Below are positions 29,757 through 38,465 of a DNA stretch of 41,541 nt, in pieces; position 1 is the stretch's first letter; each line of letters starts with the position of its first letter. The position numbers and the translations under genes are program-made. Below the pieces are notes generated by a model that saw nothing but the letters and a program-made list of their open reading frames with translations, was not told where the DNA came from and made no database searches. Source of the DNA: Candidatus Nanohalarchaeota archaeon (GTDB lineage Archaea > Nanohalarchaeota > Nanosalinia > Nanosalinales > Nanosalinaceae); the NCBI GenBank assembly GCA_022729355.1, contig JALDAN010000003.1:1-41541 (forward strand), read 5' to 3'.

Positions 29757-30956
29757 TTGATGAAGAAGACATCGATCTTACTGATTACCGCACTTCTGTT
29801 CTCAATACCTGCTGCAGCACAGATAACAGAAGGCCTCGAGAATGAGATACAGGATACGGATGAAGATAAATTGATTGATGTAGTGATTCTCTTTGATGAA
29901 GAAGTTGATGAACTTAGTACAAACATAGATCTCCCGGATAACTACGATAATTACAATATTTCTGCTGTGGAGCTAGAGGCCTCTGAAATATACCGCCTGG
30001 AGGAGATGGATGCTGTTGAAAGGATCGAAAAAGATAGAGTATTTGAAACGCAGTCAGTTACAGCAGGATTACCGAAAGGGTTCTATGGAGGCCTTACAGG
30101 AGAGAATGTTTCGGTAGGCGTCATGGATACCGGTGTGGAGGCCTCGCATCCCTATCTTGATGTCCGTAAATCTCTGGACTTTACCGGTGAAGGCGTAGGA
30201 GATTTTGACGGCCACGGAACTCATGTTGCAGGAACTATAGCATCCCAACATCCGTTCTATGGTGGAGTAGCACAAGGCAGCGATATATACGACGTTAAGG
30301 TATTGAACGGATCGGGAAGCGGTAAATCATCAGATATTCTTGAAGGCCTTGACTGGAGCAAAGAAAATGATATCGATATACTATCAATGAGTATTGGTTC
30401 TGTAGTATCACGATGCAACGGTAGAGATATAATTTCAAGAGCAAGTAACAGGCTCGCTGATTCAGGTACTGCAGTGATTGTAGCAGCAGGAAACGAAGGT
30501 CCAGGAAACTCTACAGTGACCTCACCAGGATGTGCAGAAAGAGTTCTCACAGTAGGAGCTGCAGATCATGAAGATAATGTAGCCAGCTTCAGCGGCAGAG
30601 GCCCTACAGCAGACGGAAGAGTGAAGCCGGATATCGTCGCACCCGGAACCTCGATAATCTCTACTTTCACTGGAGAAACATTCAGAGCACTTTCAGGGAC
30701 ATCAATGGCAACACCGTATGTATCAGGGCAAGCAGCACTGATGATGGAAGAAGACCCAAGCCTTGAACACGACGACATCAAAGCAACGATTACAGGCACA
30801 GCAATAGATCTCGGAGAACCAGAAAATCTTCAAGGCCATGGAAAAGCAAATATATCAGCATCTATAGATGCCAATCACTCCATGTATAAAACAGAAACCA
30901 GAAGAGGAGGCCTCTGGGAGAGAATAGTTGACTTACTGATAGACCTCCTCAGATAA
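29757..30956 (+). CDS. Secreted subtilisin-like (S8) serine protease
   Basis: Signal peptide; MDTGVEASHP, GHGTHVAGTIASQ, GTSMATPYVSGQAA; propeptide-like N-terminal region. Confidence 0.94.
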   Translation: MMKKTSILLITALLFSIPAAAQITEGLENEIQDTDEDKLIDVVILFDEEVDELSTNIDLPDNYDNYNISAVELEASEIYRLEEMDAVERIEKDRVFETQSVTAGLPKGFYGGLTGENVSVGVMDTGVEASHPYLDVRKSLDFTGEGVGDFDGHGTHVAGTIASQHPFYGGVAQGSDIYDVKVLNGSGSGKSSDILEGLDWSKENDIDILSMSIGSVVSRCNGRDIISRASNRLADSGTAVIVAAGNEGPGNSTVTSPGCAERVLTVGAADHEDNVASFSGRGPTADGRVKPDIVAPGTSIISTFTGETFRALSGTSMATPYVSGQAALMMEEDPSLEHDDIKATITGTAIDLGEPENLQGHGKANISASIDANHSMYKTETRRGGLWERIVDLLIDLLR

Positions 30957-30963
30957 AGAGATT

Positions 30964-32385
30964 TCAGTCCTCTTTCAGGCTTTCAACAGTTCTTATCTGC
31001 ATCATATTGGTGGTGCCAGTGACTCTTGTAGGGACTCCTGCGCTGAGAACTAGTTTATCATCTCCTTGCGCCAAATCCAGTGACTCCATCCTCATTGCAG
31101 AATCCTTCAGCATCTCATCAACAGTTTCAGGGAATTCATGATAATAAGGATTCACTCCCCATGTAAGCTGGAGCTGCCTCTCCACTGTTTCAGAATCAGT
31201 AAACGCTATGATCGGAGTATCAGGCCTGTACTTGGATATCTGGCGAGCTGTACTTCCAGAGGATGTATGTGCGACAATGTATTTTGCCTCAGAATCCCTT
31301 GCCGCCTGCCATACGTTCTTCGAGATAATTTCACGTGTTGAACGAGAGTCCTCTTTGACTGTGTGATGAACGCGTCCTCCGATCGAGGCCTCTGCTTCTC
31401 TCACTACGTCTGCCATAAAGTCGACTGTCTTGACAGGATAATCTCCTATTGCTGTCTCTCCGGAAAGCATTACTGCGTCTGTGCCATCCAGTACTGCATT
31501 AGCCACGTCTGATATCTCTGCTCTTGTTGCCGTAGGATTCTCTGTCATGGATTCAAGCATCTGTGTTGCAGTGATAACAGGCTTCCCTGCTCTATTGCAT
31601 TTCTTGATCATCTCCTTCTGCATCATCGGAAGTCTGGCGGCCGGAAGCTCTACTCCCAGATCCCCTCTCGCCACCATGATGGCATCAGAGGCCTCCAGTA
31701 TCTCATCAAAGTTTTCAACTGCCTTCGCATGCTCGATCTTGGAGATAATCCTCATCTGGGAATCATATTCTTCCAGAAGCTCTCTGACTTCCTCTACATC
31801 TGATGCTTCCTTGACAAAGCTCAATGATACGAAGTCGTATCCTTTCTCTGCAGCAAATCTGATATCATTTACATCTTTCTCTGTAGGAGCTGAAAGGCCT
31901 ATATCCTTTCTGGGTACGTTTACTGCTTTTCTTGAGGAGACTTCTCCTCCGAAGACTACGGTGCAGTGTGCAGTGTCCTCTACCTTGTCTACCTGCAGCT
32001 CTATCTTACCATCATCGATTCTTACTTCATCTCCAGCCTCTATATGTTCTAGAAAGGCCTCGTAGTTTACTGATAGTTTTTCTTCATTTCCTGTGATCTC
32101 ATCTGTAGTAAGCTCTAGTGTGTGTCCCTGTTCAAGCTTTGTTCCTTCTTCTACCTTTCTGAGTCTTATTTCAGGGCCTTTGGTATCAATCATCACTGCT
32201 GTTTTCTCTGATACATCCCGAATTTTATTGTAGATTTTTTCGTGCTGTTCATGATCGACATGCGAAAAGTTCTGTCTTATGACGTCTACTCCTGAATCAA
32301 TTATCTTTGATAGTGTCTGTTTTGAGTCTGTTGCCGGTCCGATAGTTGAAACAATTTTTGTGTTTTTCATACTAATCTTTTTCAC
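30964..32385 (-). CDS. pyk: Pyruvate kinase
   Basis: KIVSTIGPATDSKQTL, MIDTKGPEIR, IMVARGDLGVELP, ISKIEHAKAVENFDEIL; likely start MKNTKIV. Confidence 0.95.
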   Translation of the reverse strand: MKKISMKNTKIVSTIGPATDSKQTLSKIIDSGVDVIRQNFSHVDHEQHEKIYNKIRDVSEKTAVMIDTKGPEIRLRKVEEGTKLEQGHTLELTTDEITGNEEKLSVNYEAFLEHIEAGDEVRIDDGKIELQVDKVEDTAHCTVVFGGEVSSRKAVNVPRKDIGLSAPTEKDVNDIRFAAEKGYDFVSLSFVKEASDVEEVRELLEEYDSQMRIISKIEHAKAVENFDEILEASDAIMVARGDLGVELPAARLPMMQKEMIKKCNRAGKPVITATQMLESMTENPTATRAEISDVANAVLDGTDAVMLSGETAIGDYPVKTVDFMADVVREAEASIGGRVHHTVKEDSRSTREIISKNVWQAARDSEAKYIVAHTSSGSTARQISKYRPDTPIIAFTDSETVERQLQLTWGVNPYYHEFPETVDEMLKDSAMRMESLDLAQGDDKLVLSAGVPTRVTGTTNMMQIRTVESLKED

Positions 32386-32493
32386 AACTCCTATGCCTGT
32401 TTATACCTTCTAGATAACACTTTTCAGTTTAAAGCTAATTTGGAATCCCTGTGCCTAATTTATAAAGATAAGACAGGAAATCTTTGGTGTATA

Positions 32494-33816
32494 ATGGATT
32501 GGATGAAGGGCCTCAAGGAGTTCCTTGCCCGTCTTCATCGCCAGGTGACTGAAATGACTGAAGAGGATATTTCTGAAAAAATGGAAGAGAATGATAAAGA
32601 AAAGAAAAAACAGGAACAGAATCAGAAGTCACAGGAATCAGAAAAGAAAAAAGACGGACAGGGAAAGAACACTAAAGGCAAAAAACAGAAAGTACAGTTC
32701 CCACAGTACTTCCAGCAACAGCAGGACAGGAAAAAGAATCCAAACGGAACAAACCTGACCACACCAGTACTCAGAGGAGTAGTAGTATCCGAATACGACG
32801 GAGAGAGAATCTGGGTAGAGGCCTCAGGCAACATGAAAGGCCGCTACGGAGTCGAAGTACCACAGGGATACGACGTAACCGACTTCAAACCAGGAACAGA
32901 AGTAGCTCTTGATCCAAACAGCTTCAAAGTAACAGATATTGTAGATAAAGGAAAAGACGCAGAATTCAACTCAGTGCAGACAGAAGTCACCTTCCAAGAT
33001 ATCGGAGGCCTTGACCACGTAGTCAAGTCACTGAAATCGAACGTCGGAGCACAGTTAGACTCTGACAAGAAGCAAAAGATAAGTGAATGGGGAATGGACA
33101 TGGACAAGTCCACCCTGCTGATCGGAAGGCCTGGAACAGGAAAAACACATCTTGTAAAGGCCCTTTCCAACGAGTACGACGCAGAGATGTTCATGATAAA
33201 CGGTCCACAGCTCGTGGAGAAGTTCATCGGGGAAGGAGCAAAGAAAGTCAAAAGACTTTACGAACAGGCCCGTGCATCGGACAAGCCTTCAATCGTATTT
33301 ATCGACGAGATTGATGCGATCGCTAAGAAACGGCTTGATGATAGGAGGCACGGAGGAGAGGAAGTTGAAAGGACTATGAGCCAGCTTCTATCAGAGCTTG
33401 ATGGCCTTGATACAGAGGAAGAAGGCAACGTCATCTCAATCTTCGCATCCAACACGCCGGATATCATGGATCCAGCACTTCTCAACAGATGCAGCGCTAT
33501 AGAAGTACCTGTACCTGACAGAGATGCAAAGGCAGAGATCCTGAAAGTCCACACACGTAAGATTGATCTTTCAGATGAAGTCGACATCGAAGGGCTTGTA
33601 GACGAGATGGATGACGACTTCACAGGAAGAGATATCAAGCAAATCGTAAGACAGGCCTCAATTAACGCTCTTGACAGATACGAGGACTATGATGAGGCTG
33701 AAGCTGAGACAGAGGACTTCATGAGCGCCATCCAAGATCTCAAGGAGGGATACATCGGAGTTGAGAAAGACTTCCTTGGAGAACAGGATATGCATCCTGA
33801 CGAAATGTTCGCATAA
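32494..33816 (+). CDS. PAN-like proteasome-associated AAA ATPase (divergent)
   Basis: VTFQDIGGLDHVVKSLKS, Walker A GRPGTGKTHL, Walker B IVFIDEIDAI, OB-like domain upstream. Confidence 0.87.
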   Translation: MDWMKGLKEFLARLHRQVTEMTEEDISEKMEENDKEKKKQEQNQKSQESEKKKDGQGKNTKGKKQKVQFPQYFQQQQDRKKNPNGTNLTTPVLRGVVVSEYDGERIWVEASGNMKGRYGVEVPQGYDVTDFKPGTEVALDPNSFKVTDIVDKGKDAEFNSVQTEVTFQDIGGLDHVVKSLKSNVGAQLDSDKKQKISEWGMDMDKSTLLIGRPGTGKTHLVKALSNEYDAEMFMINGPQLVEKFIGEGAKKVKRLYEQARASDKPSIVFIDEIDAIAKKRLDDRRHGGEEVERTMSQLLSELDGLDTEEEGNVISIFASNTPDIMDPALLNRCSAIEVPVPDRDAKAEILKVHTRKIDLSDEVDIEGLVDEMDDDFTGRDIKQIVRQASINALDRYEDYDEAEAETEDFMSAIQDLKEGYIGVEKDFLGEQDMHPDEMFA

Positions 33817-33831
33817 CGGAGGCATAGAGAA

Positions 33832-34038
33832 GTGAGTGTGGAGAAAGAGTTCTGGCTTGAGAAAGAGGATGCAGCTGAACTTCTAAGAGATATTGCAGAA
33901 GCAGTTGAAGAGGAAGAACAGCTGAACGTAGATATGGGAGATGAGAAGCTTATACAGCCGCTCGGCGGAGAAGTCCCTCTCAGAATTTTTCAGGACGACG
34001 AAGGAACAGAGATAGGCTTCAGACTTATGAAAGAATGA
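33832..34038 (+). CDS. amphi-Trp-like domain protein
   Basis: GTG start; SVEKEFWLEKEDAAELLRDIAEAVEEEEQLNVDMGDEKLIQPLGGEVPLRIF. Confidence 0.6.
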   Translation: MSVEKEFWLEKEDAAELLRDIAEAVEEEEQLNVDMGDEKLIQPLGGEVPLRIFQDDEGTEIGFRLMKE

Positions 34039-34293
34039 TTAACTGTATCTCCTCTCCACATGACCGAGGATCTTCTCCATCTTATCCTCTTTCTCCATAG
34101 TACTTGAAGCAAGCAGAAAATCCTGTGAGGCCTTGTAAAGAACTCCATCAAAACCATCTAGGCCTCTGACAGAATCCTTTTCCAGGAAAGCAAGTACTTC
34201 TTCTAGTGAACGATACAGCAACAGCCTTTTCTCAGCCACATCCTCTCTCTGAAGTGCCTGTTCATACTTCGTATTCGCTTCTTCAAGACTCAT
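34039..34293 (-). CDS. Hypothetical helical protein
   Basis: 84 aa from MSLEEANTKYEQALQRED; overlaps the upstream gene end by 11 nt, consistent with an operon. Confidence 0.5.
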   Translation of the reverse strand: MSLEEANTKYEQALQREDVAEKRLLLYRSLEEVLAFLEKDSVRGLDGFDGVLYKASQDFLLASSTMEKEDKMEKILGHVERRYS

Positions 34294-35185
34294 CGCCGAG
34301 CTCCTCCAGTAACAGCTCTCTGGCCTTACCTGCATCAGCCTTTCCATTAGTCCTCTGCATTATCTGGCCGATAAAAAAGTTTACAGCTGAATCCTGGCCA
34401 TCACGGAAATCCCTGACAGCATACGGATTTTCTTCAACTACATCCTCAACCACTTCTTCCAGATCGAAATCAGAGGCCTCCGGAAGACTTCCCTCAGTCG
34501 AAAGATGTTCGACAAGGTTCTGCAAGTGAGTCTGTCCGTCAGCACGCTCCAGAACATCCTCAATACGCTCCAGGTCAAGCCCTTCTCTATCAAAAGCCTT
34601 CAACGCATCAAGCACACGGTCAACACTGTAATCCTCTGAAAGATCCATGAAAGTCTTTCTGTACCCGTTTCTTACCACGAAACGTGCAGAGGCCTCCTCC
34701 AAGCCTTTCTCACGGACTTCCCTGATATCTTCTTCAGTTGATACCGCGAAATCATCTATTTCATAACTGAATTCGCTTTCTTCAAGGGCCTCTCTGAAGG
34801 CCTCTACGTCGATTATTACTGCTTTTTTTGTTTCTCCGACTGTATGAGATACTTCTTCTTTCTCGAATATTCTTTCATCTACCAGGTGCCTGAGTTGGGT
34901 GCTGAAAGGATGTACTGTGCCAGATTCAAAGCCTGTGATCTCTTTTGATTCTTCAGGCGGAATCATTCTGTATTCCGAGCCGAGCTTTCTCTCGGAAAGA
35001 TTTCTGTCACCCGGCAAAAGTACGTGATACTTTTCTCCATCAGACTCTATGATAAGTGATTTAACAATCTGTGATGTCTCAAGGCCTCTTTCACGGGCAG
35101 CATCGTCGCAGCTTTTCGTAGGATTGTCCTGGACTACCTCACTGTAATCTATCTCTTTTTCGTCGAGGTATTCATCGGCTTTGAT
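34283..35185 (-). CDS. YbaK/ProX-type aminoacyl-tRNA editing domain fused to a GatB tail (helical/YqeY) domain
   Basis: Frame extends upstream of the ORF-track start: IKADEYLDEKEIDYSEVVQDNPTKSCDDAARERGLETSQIVKSLIIESDGEKYHVLLPGDRNLSERKLGSEYRM...SGTVHPFSTQLRHLVDERIFEKEEVSHTVGE; C-terminus NPYAVRDFRDGQDSAVNFFIGQIMQRTNGKADAGKARELLLEEL. Start codon unclear (possibly ATC at 35185). Confidence 0.7.
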   Translation of the reverse strand: MKADEYLDEKEIDYSEVVQDNPTKSCDDAARERGLETSQIVKSLIIESDGEKYHVLLPGDRNLSERKLGSEYRMIPPEESKEITGFESGTVHPFSTQLRHLVDERIFEKEEVSHTVGETKKAVIIDVEAFREALEESEFSYEIDDFAVSTEEDIREVREKGLEEASARFVVRNGYRKTFMDLSEDYSVDRVLDALKAFDREGLDLERIEDVLERADGQTHLQNLVEHLSTEGSLPEASDFDLEEVVEDVVEENPYAVRDFRDGQDSAVNFFIGQIMQRTNGKADAGKARELLLEELGDES

Positions 35186-35191
35186 ATTTTC

Positions 35192-35536
35192 TCACCTCAG
35201 TTCCTCGTCTTCCGGATCGAAAGGCGGGGAAGTGATTATCAAGGCCTTGAACTCTCCTTCAAGAGCATGCCCCGTCTCCTCAGGCACGAAAACGAACTCT
35301 CCCTTCTCTACTTCGTGAGTTTCTTCACCGACGTGTATCTTTCCTTCTCCGTTGAGAATGTAGTAGGCCTTCTGGCTTCTCTCATTGAATATTTTTCTGT
35401 CCTTATCTCCTTCAGGATGATAGCCATCTACCTTTGAAAGCACTGAGTCAAAGTTGGCGTCTTCTGGTGCCTCGAAAAGATCGGTTATCTCTGTACTGTC
35501 ATCCACAAAGTAGGAGTCGCCTTCCTCAAACTTCAT
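35192..35536 (-). CDS. Cupin-domain protein
   Basis: YHPEGDKDRKIFNERSQKAYYILNGEGKIHVGEETHEVEKGEFVFVPEETGHALEGE. Confidence 0.85.
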   Translation of the reverse strand: MKFEEGDSYFVDDSTEITDLFEAPEDANFDSVLSKVDGYHPEGDKDRKIFNERSQKAYYILNGEGKIHVGEETHEVEKGEFVFVPEETGHALEGEFKALIITSPPFDPEDEELR

Positions 35537-35541
35537 AATCT

Positions 35542-36963
35542 TCAGTCCTCCAAGACTTCCAGTATTTTTTCACGAGCTGTTTTAGGATCAGCCTTACCCT
35601 GACTCTTCTGCATCACCTGTCCGACAAGGAAGTTGATGGCCTCTTCCTCACCTGACTCAAAGTCCTCAACAGCATCACGATTCTCATCAATAGCAGCCTC
35701 CACAAAAGAATCAATCTCGGACTCATCCGCCTTCAGAAGATCCTCTTCCTCAACAATCTCTTCAGGCCTTCTTTCCTCTCCAACTACTTCCCTGAGAAGC
35801 ATCTCAGCATTTCTATCCGAAATCTTTTCCTCACTGATCAAATCAAGCATGTACTGAATCGACTCAAAATCAAGGCCTGACTCACTGTAAGTCAATTCAT
35901 TGTAGTTCAGAACTTTCTTCAGATCGCCTGACATCCACGAAGCCACCAGACTAGAGTTGAACTCCTCTGCTAGTTCTTCGAAGTCCTCTGCCAGGGAGGC
36001 CTCTGTAATCAGTGATTCGACTAGTTTGTCTTTGAGGCCGTATTCCTCCTTGAAGCGTTCGAACTTCTCCTGCGGCAGCTCAGGAAGAGACTCTTTAATC
36101 CTTGTCCTTAATTCTTCATCGAGCTCCTGTCTTGTGAGGTCGGGATCGAAGATATATCCATAGTCTTCTTCCGTCTCCTTTTCTCTCATGGCTTCTGTGG
36201 CTCCTGTTCCCTGATTGAAGCTTCTTGTATGCTGTTCAACTTCCCGGCCTCTCTTCTTCCACTGTTTCTGACGTGAGATCTCGTAGTTGAGGGCTTTTTC
36301 GATATCTTTCGTTCCTGTAATATTCTTTACTTCGACTCTTTCTCCGCCTTCTATCGATACGTTAGCGTCAGTCTTGATAGAGAAATCTGATTCAGGCCTG
36401 TAAAGCCCCAGATACTGCATCATCTGCGCCAGTTGCTGTAGATATGCACGGGCCTCTTTCGGGCTTCTGAAGTCCGGATCCGTCACGATTTCGATTAAAG
36501 GTGTGCCTGCTCTGTTGTAGTCGACTTTCGAGTAATCTGAGTCAGATACGTTGCCTCCTACGTGTTTCATCTTCGCCGGATCTTCCTCGATGTGAATACG
36601 CTTGATGCCTACCTCCTTCTTTTCATCTCCTACCTTGATCTGTTTCTCTCCGTCCTCGCCAACAGGTATCTCGTACTGAGTGATCTGGTAGTTTTTGGAC
36701 ATGTCAGGGTAGAAATAAGTTTTCCTGGAGAAAAACACGTCTTCATTTACTTCACAGTCAAGTGCTTCAGAGGCCTTTACAGCCTGATTTACGACTTCTT
36801 CATTCAGTCTTGGCTTGCTTCCGGGATGTCCGAGGCATGTCTCACATACATGAGTATTTGGCTCATCCGCTTCCTCATTCGGGCAGCCACAGAAAAGTTT
36901 GGTCTCTGTATCAAGCTGAACGTGTGTTTCAAGGCCTATCTTCACATCAGTCATAGAAAACAA
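35542..36963 (-). CDS. gatB: Asp/Glu-tRNA amidotransferase subunit B
   Basis: KIGLETHVQLDTETKLFCGCPN, CETCLGHPGSKPRLN, KNYQITQYEIPVG; YqeY-like tail. Confidence 0.95.
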   Translation of the reverse strand: MFSMTDVKIGLETHVQLDTETKLFCGCPNEEADEPNTHVCETCLGHPGSKPRLNEEVVNQAVKASEALDCEVNEDVFFSRKTYFYPDMSKNYQITQYEIPVGEDGEKQIKVGDEKKEVGIKRIHIEEDPAKMKHVGGNVSDSDYSKVDYNRAGTPLIEIVTDPDFRSPKEARAYLQQLAQMMQYLGLYRPESDFSIKTDANVSIEGGERVEVKNITGTKDIEKALNYEISRQKQWKKRGREVEQHTRSFNQGTGATEAMREKETEEDYGYIFDPDLTRQELDEELRTRIKESLPELPQEKFERFKEEYGLKDKLVESLITEASLAEDFEELAEEFNSSLVASWMSGDLKKVLNYNELTYSESGLDFESIQYMLDLISEEKISDRNAEMLLREVVGEERRPEEIVEEEDLLKADESEIDSFVEAAIDENRDAVEDFESGEEEAINFLVGQVMQKSQGKADPKTAREKILEVLED

Positions 36964-37017
36964 CTGGAACTGAAATTCTTTTTTAACTTACCTCCAAAAA
37001 ATCTGGGAATAGTTTCT

Positions 37018-38436
37018 TCAGTGATCCCTGTTCCAGACGAATTCTGCCATCTGTCTATACTTCTGACAGGCCTCCTCATTTATTAGATCCATATCATACA
37101 GTTCATCAACAGCTCCGAACGCCGTATCAAGATACTCTCCGGCTTTCTCGTTAGAGGCCTCCTCTCCGTATTCATTGATTACAGTCGTCAGCCACTGATT
37201 CTCCCAGTCTTGTGCCTGCCCTATTTCTACACCCATTTCTTCTGCTGTCTCCTGCATCTCCTCAGTAACTTCATCGTATGCGCCGTCAAAGACGTCAAGG
37301 AACAGTTCAGCGTATTCCTCTTCTTCCTGACGCAGTGCTTCCTCTGTCTGTAATGCCGGGAAAGTTATCTTCCTGTTCTCTATATCGGTGATAGACTTAC
37401 CGGTGTTTTCAGGCCTGAAAACTTCTATAGCATCGTCGCCAGCCTGGAACAGTCTGTTGAAGTTTGTCATGTATTCATCGAACAGGCCTCTTATCTGTCG
37501 TCTTTCAGTTTCTTCATACTGTGAGTCACGGAGATGGTCTTCCACCATTATATCCACTCCGGATTTGAACAGTGCTCCGGTCTTTCCGGCGATCATCTGC
37601 TCATAATCATCAATTGAGGCCTCTCTGAGCTGCATATCCTCCATGTCGATATCTCTTTTCTGTCCATCATTAAGATCGGCTTCCATCTGGAAGAATATTT
37701 GTGAGGCTGTCTTCGGGATTCCATTGAACTGTTCGTATGAATCATTCACTATACTGTTTATGGCCTCGTTACCCCAGGCCTCCACTTTATTTCCATCAAG
37801 CACTGATTGTTTCCAGCTATCCTCGCCGTAAAGCGCCCTGTTAACCCTCTCTGTAGTAAGCTTTCCACGTCTCAAGACGTCATCATCCATGTCATCATCG
37901 TGTTCAAGTGAAGAGGCATGGATTATTTCCTGGGCAGCACCAACCATTGCACCTTTGTAAGAAGTCTCTCCTTCAAGACCGAACTCTGTCAAAAGCGTCA
38001 TGAAAGGCCTCAGTCTTTTTCCTCCTCTCAGGATGTAGTCAATCGAGAAAGCATCGGAGGCCTCTACTTTATCTTCGAAAATCGAGTTTTCTATCGCCTG
38101 ATCATGTCCGTGATTGTCAGCATCTACTGCTAATTTCAGTATTCTTTCGTAGAGCTGTCCTTGTCCGTGTCTGCCTCCGTTCTTTATTTCTTCGACCATT
38201 TCTTCGTCATTTGTGATGCCTATTTCCTGTTCAAGCGACTCTATTACTTCGGAGGCTACTTTCTTGAGAACTTCTGTGTAGATGAAGTTGTCTACAAGAT
38301 CTTCCTTGGTACTGACTAGAAGTTCTTTGGAAGTATTTTCTCCTTCAAGAACTGAATCTATTTGCTCGAAGTCAGATTCAAAAGACTCAAAGTCCGGATT
38401 TACTCCTCCCCTAGTTTTCACTTCCCCTGCAGACAT
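37018..38436 (-). CDS. Divergent polyprenyl diphosphate synthase-like protein with N-terminal extension
   Basis: YILRGGKRLRPFMTLL, SSLEHDDDMDDDVLRRGKLT, FQAGDDAIEVFRPENTGKSITDIENRKITFPAL. Confidence 0.8.
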   Translation of the reverse strand: MSAGEVKTRGGVNPDFESFESDFEQIDSVLEGENTSKELLVSTKEDLVDNFIYTEVLKKVASEVIESLEQEIGITNDEEMVEEIKNGGRHGQGQLYERILKLAVDADNHGHDQAIENSIFEDKVEASDAFSIDYILRGGKRLRPFMTLLTEFGLEGETSYKGAMVGAAQEIIHASSLEHDDDMDDDVLRRGKLTTERVNRALYGEDSWKQSVLDGNKVEAWGNEAINSIVNDSYEQFNGIPKTASQIFFQMEADLNDGQKRDIDMEDMQLREASIDDYEQMIAGKTGALFKSGVDIMVEDHLRDSQYEETERRQIRGLFDEYMTNFNRLFQAGDDAIEVFRPENTGKSITDIENRKITFPALQTEEALRQEEEEYAELFLDVFDGAYDEVTEEMQETAEEMGVEIGQAQDWENQWLTTVINEYGEEASNEKAGEYLDTAFGAVDELYDMDLINEEACQKYRQMAEFVWNRDH

Positions 38437-38465
38437 ACATCAAAATAGATCACGAAAATATTTAA

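Noticed and set aside
31481-32065. 194-aa + strand ORF opposite pyruvate kinase
   Set aside because: Antisense shadow ORF; Ser-rich translation of the complementary strand of a conserved gene.
36562-37086. 174-aa + strand ORF opposite gatB start
   Set aside because: Antisense to gatB and the adjacent prenyl synthase end; no recognisable domain.
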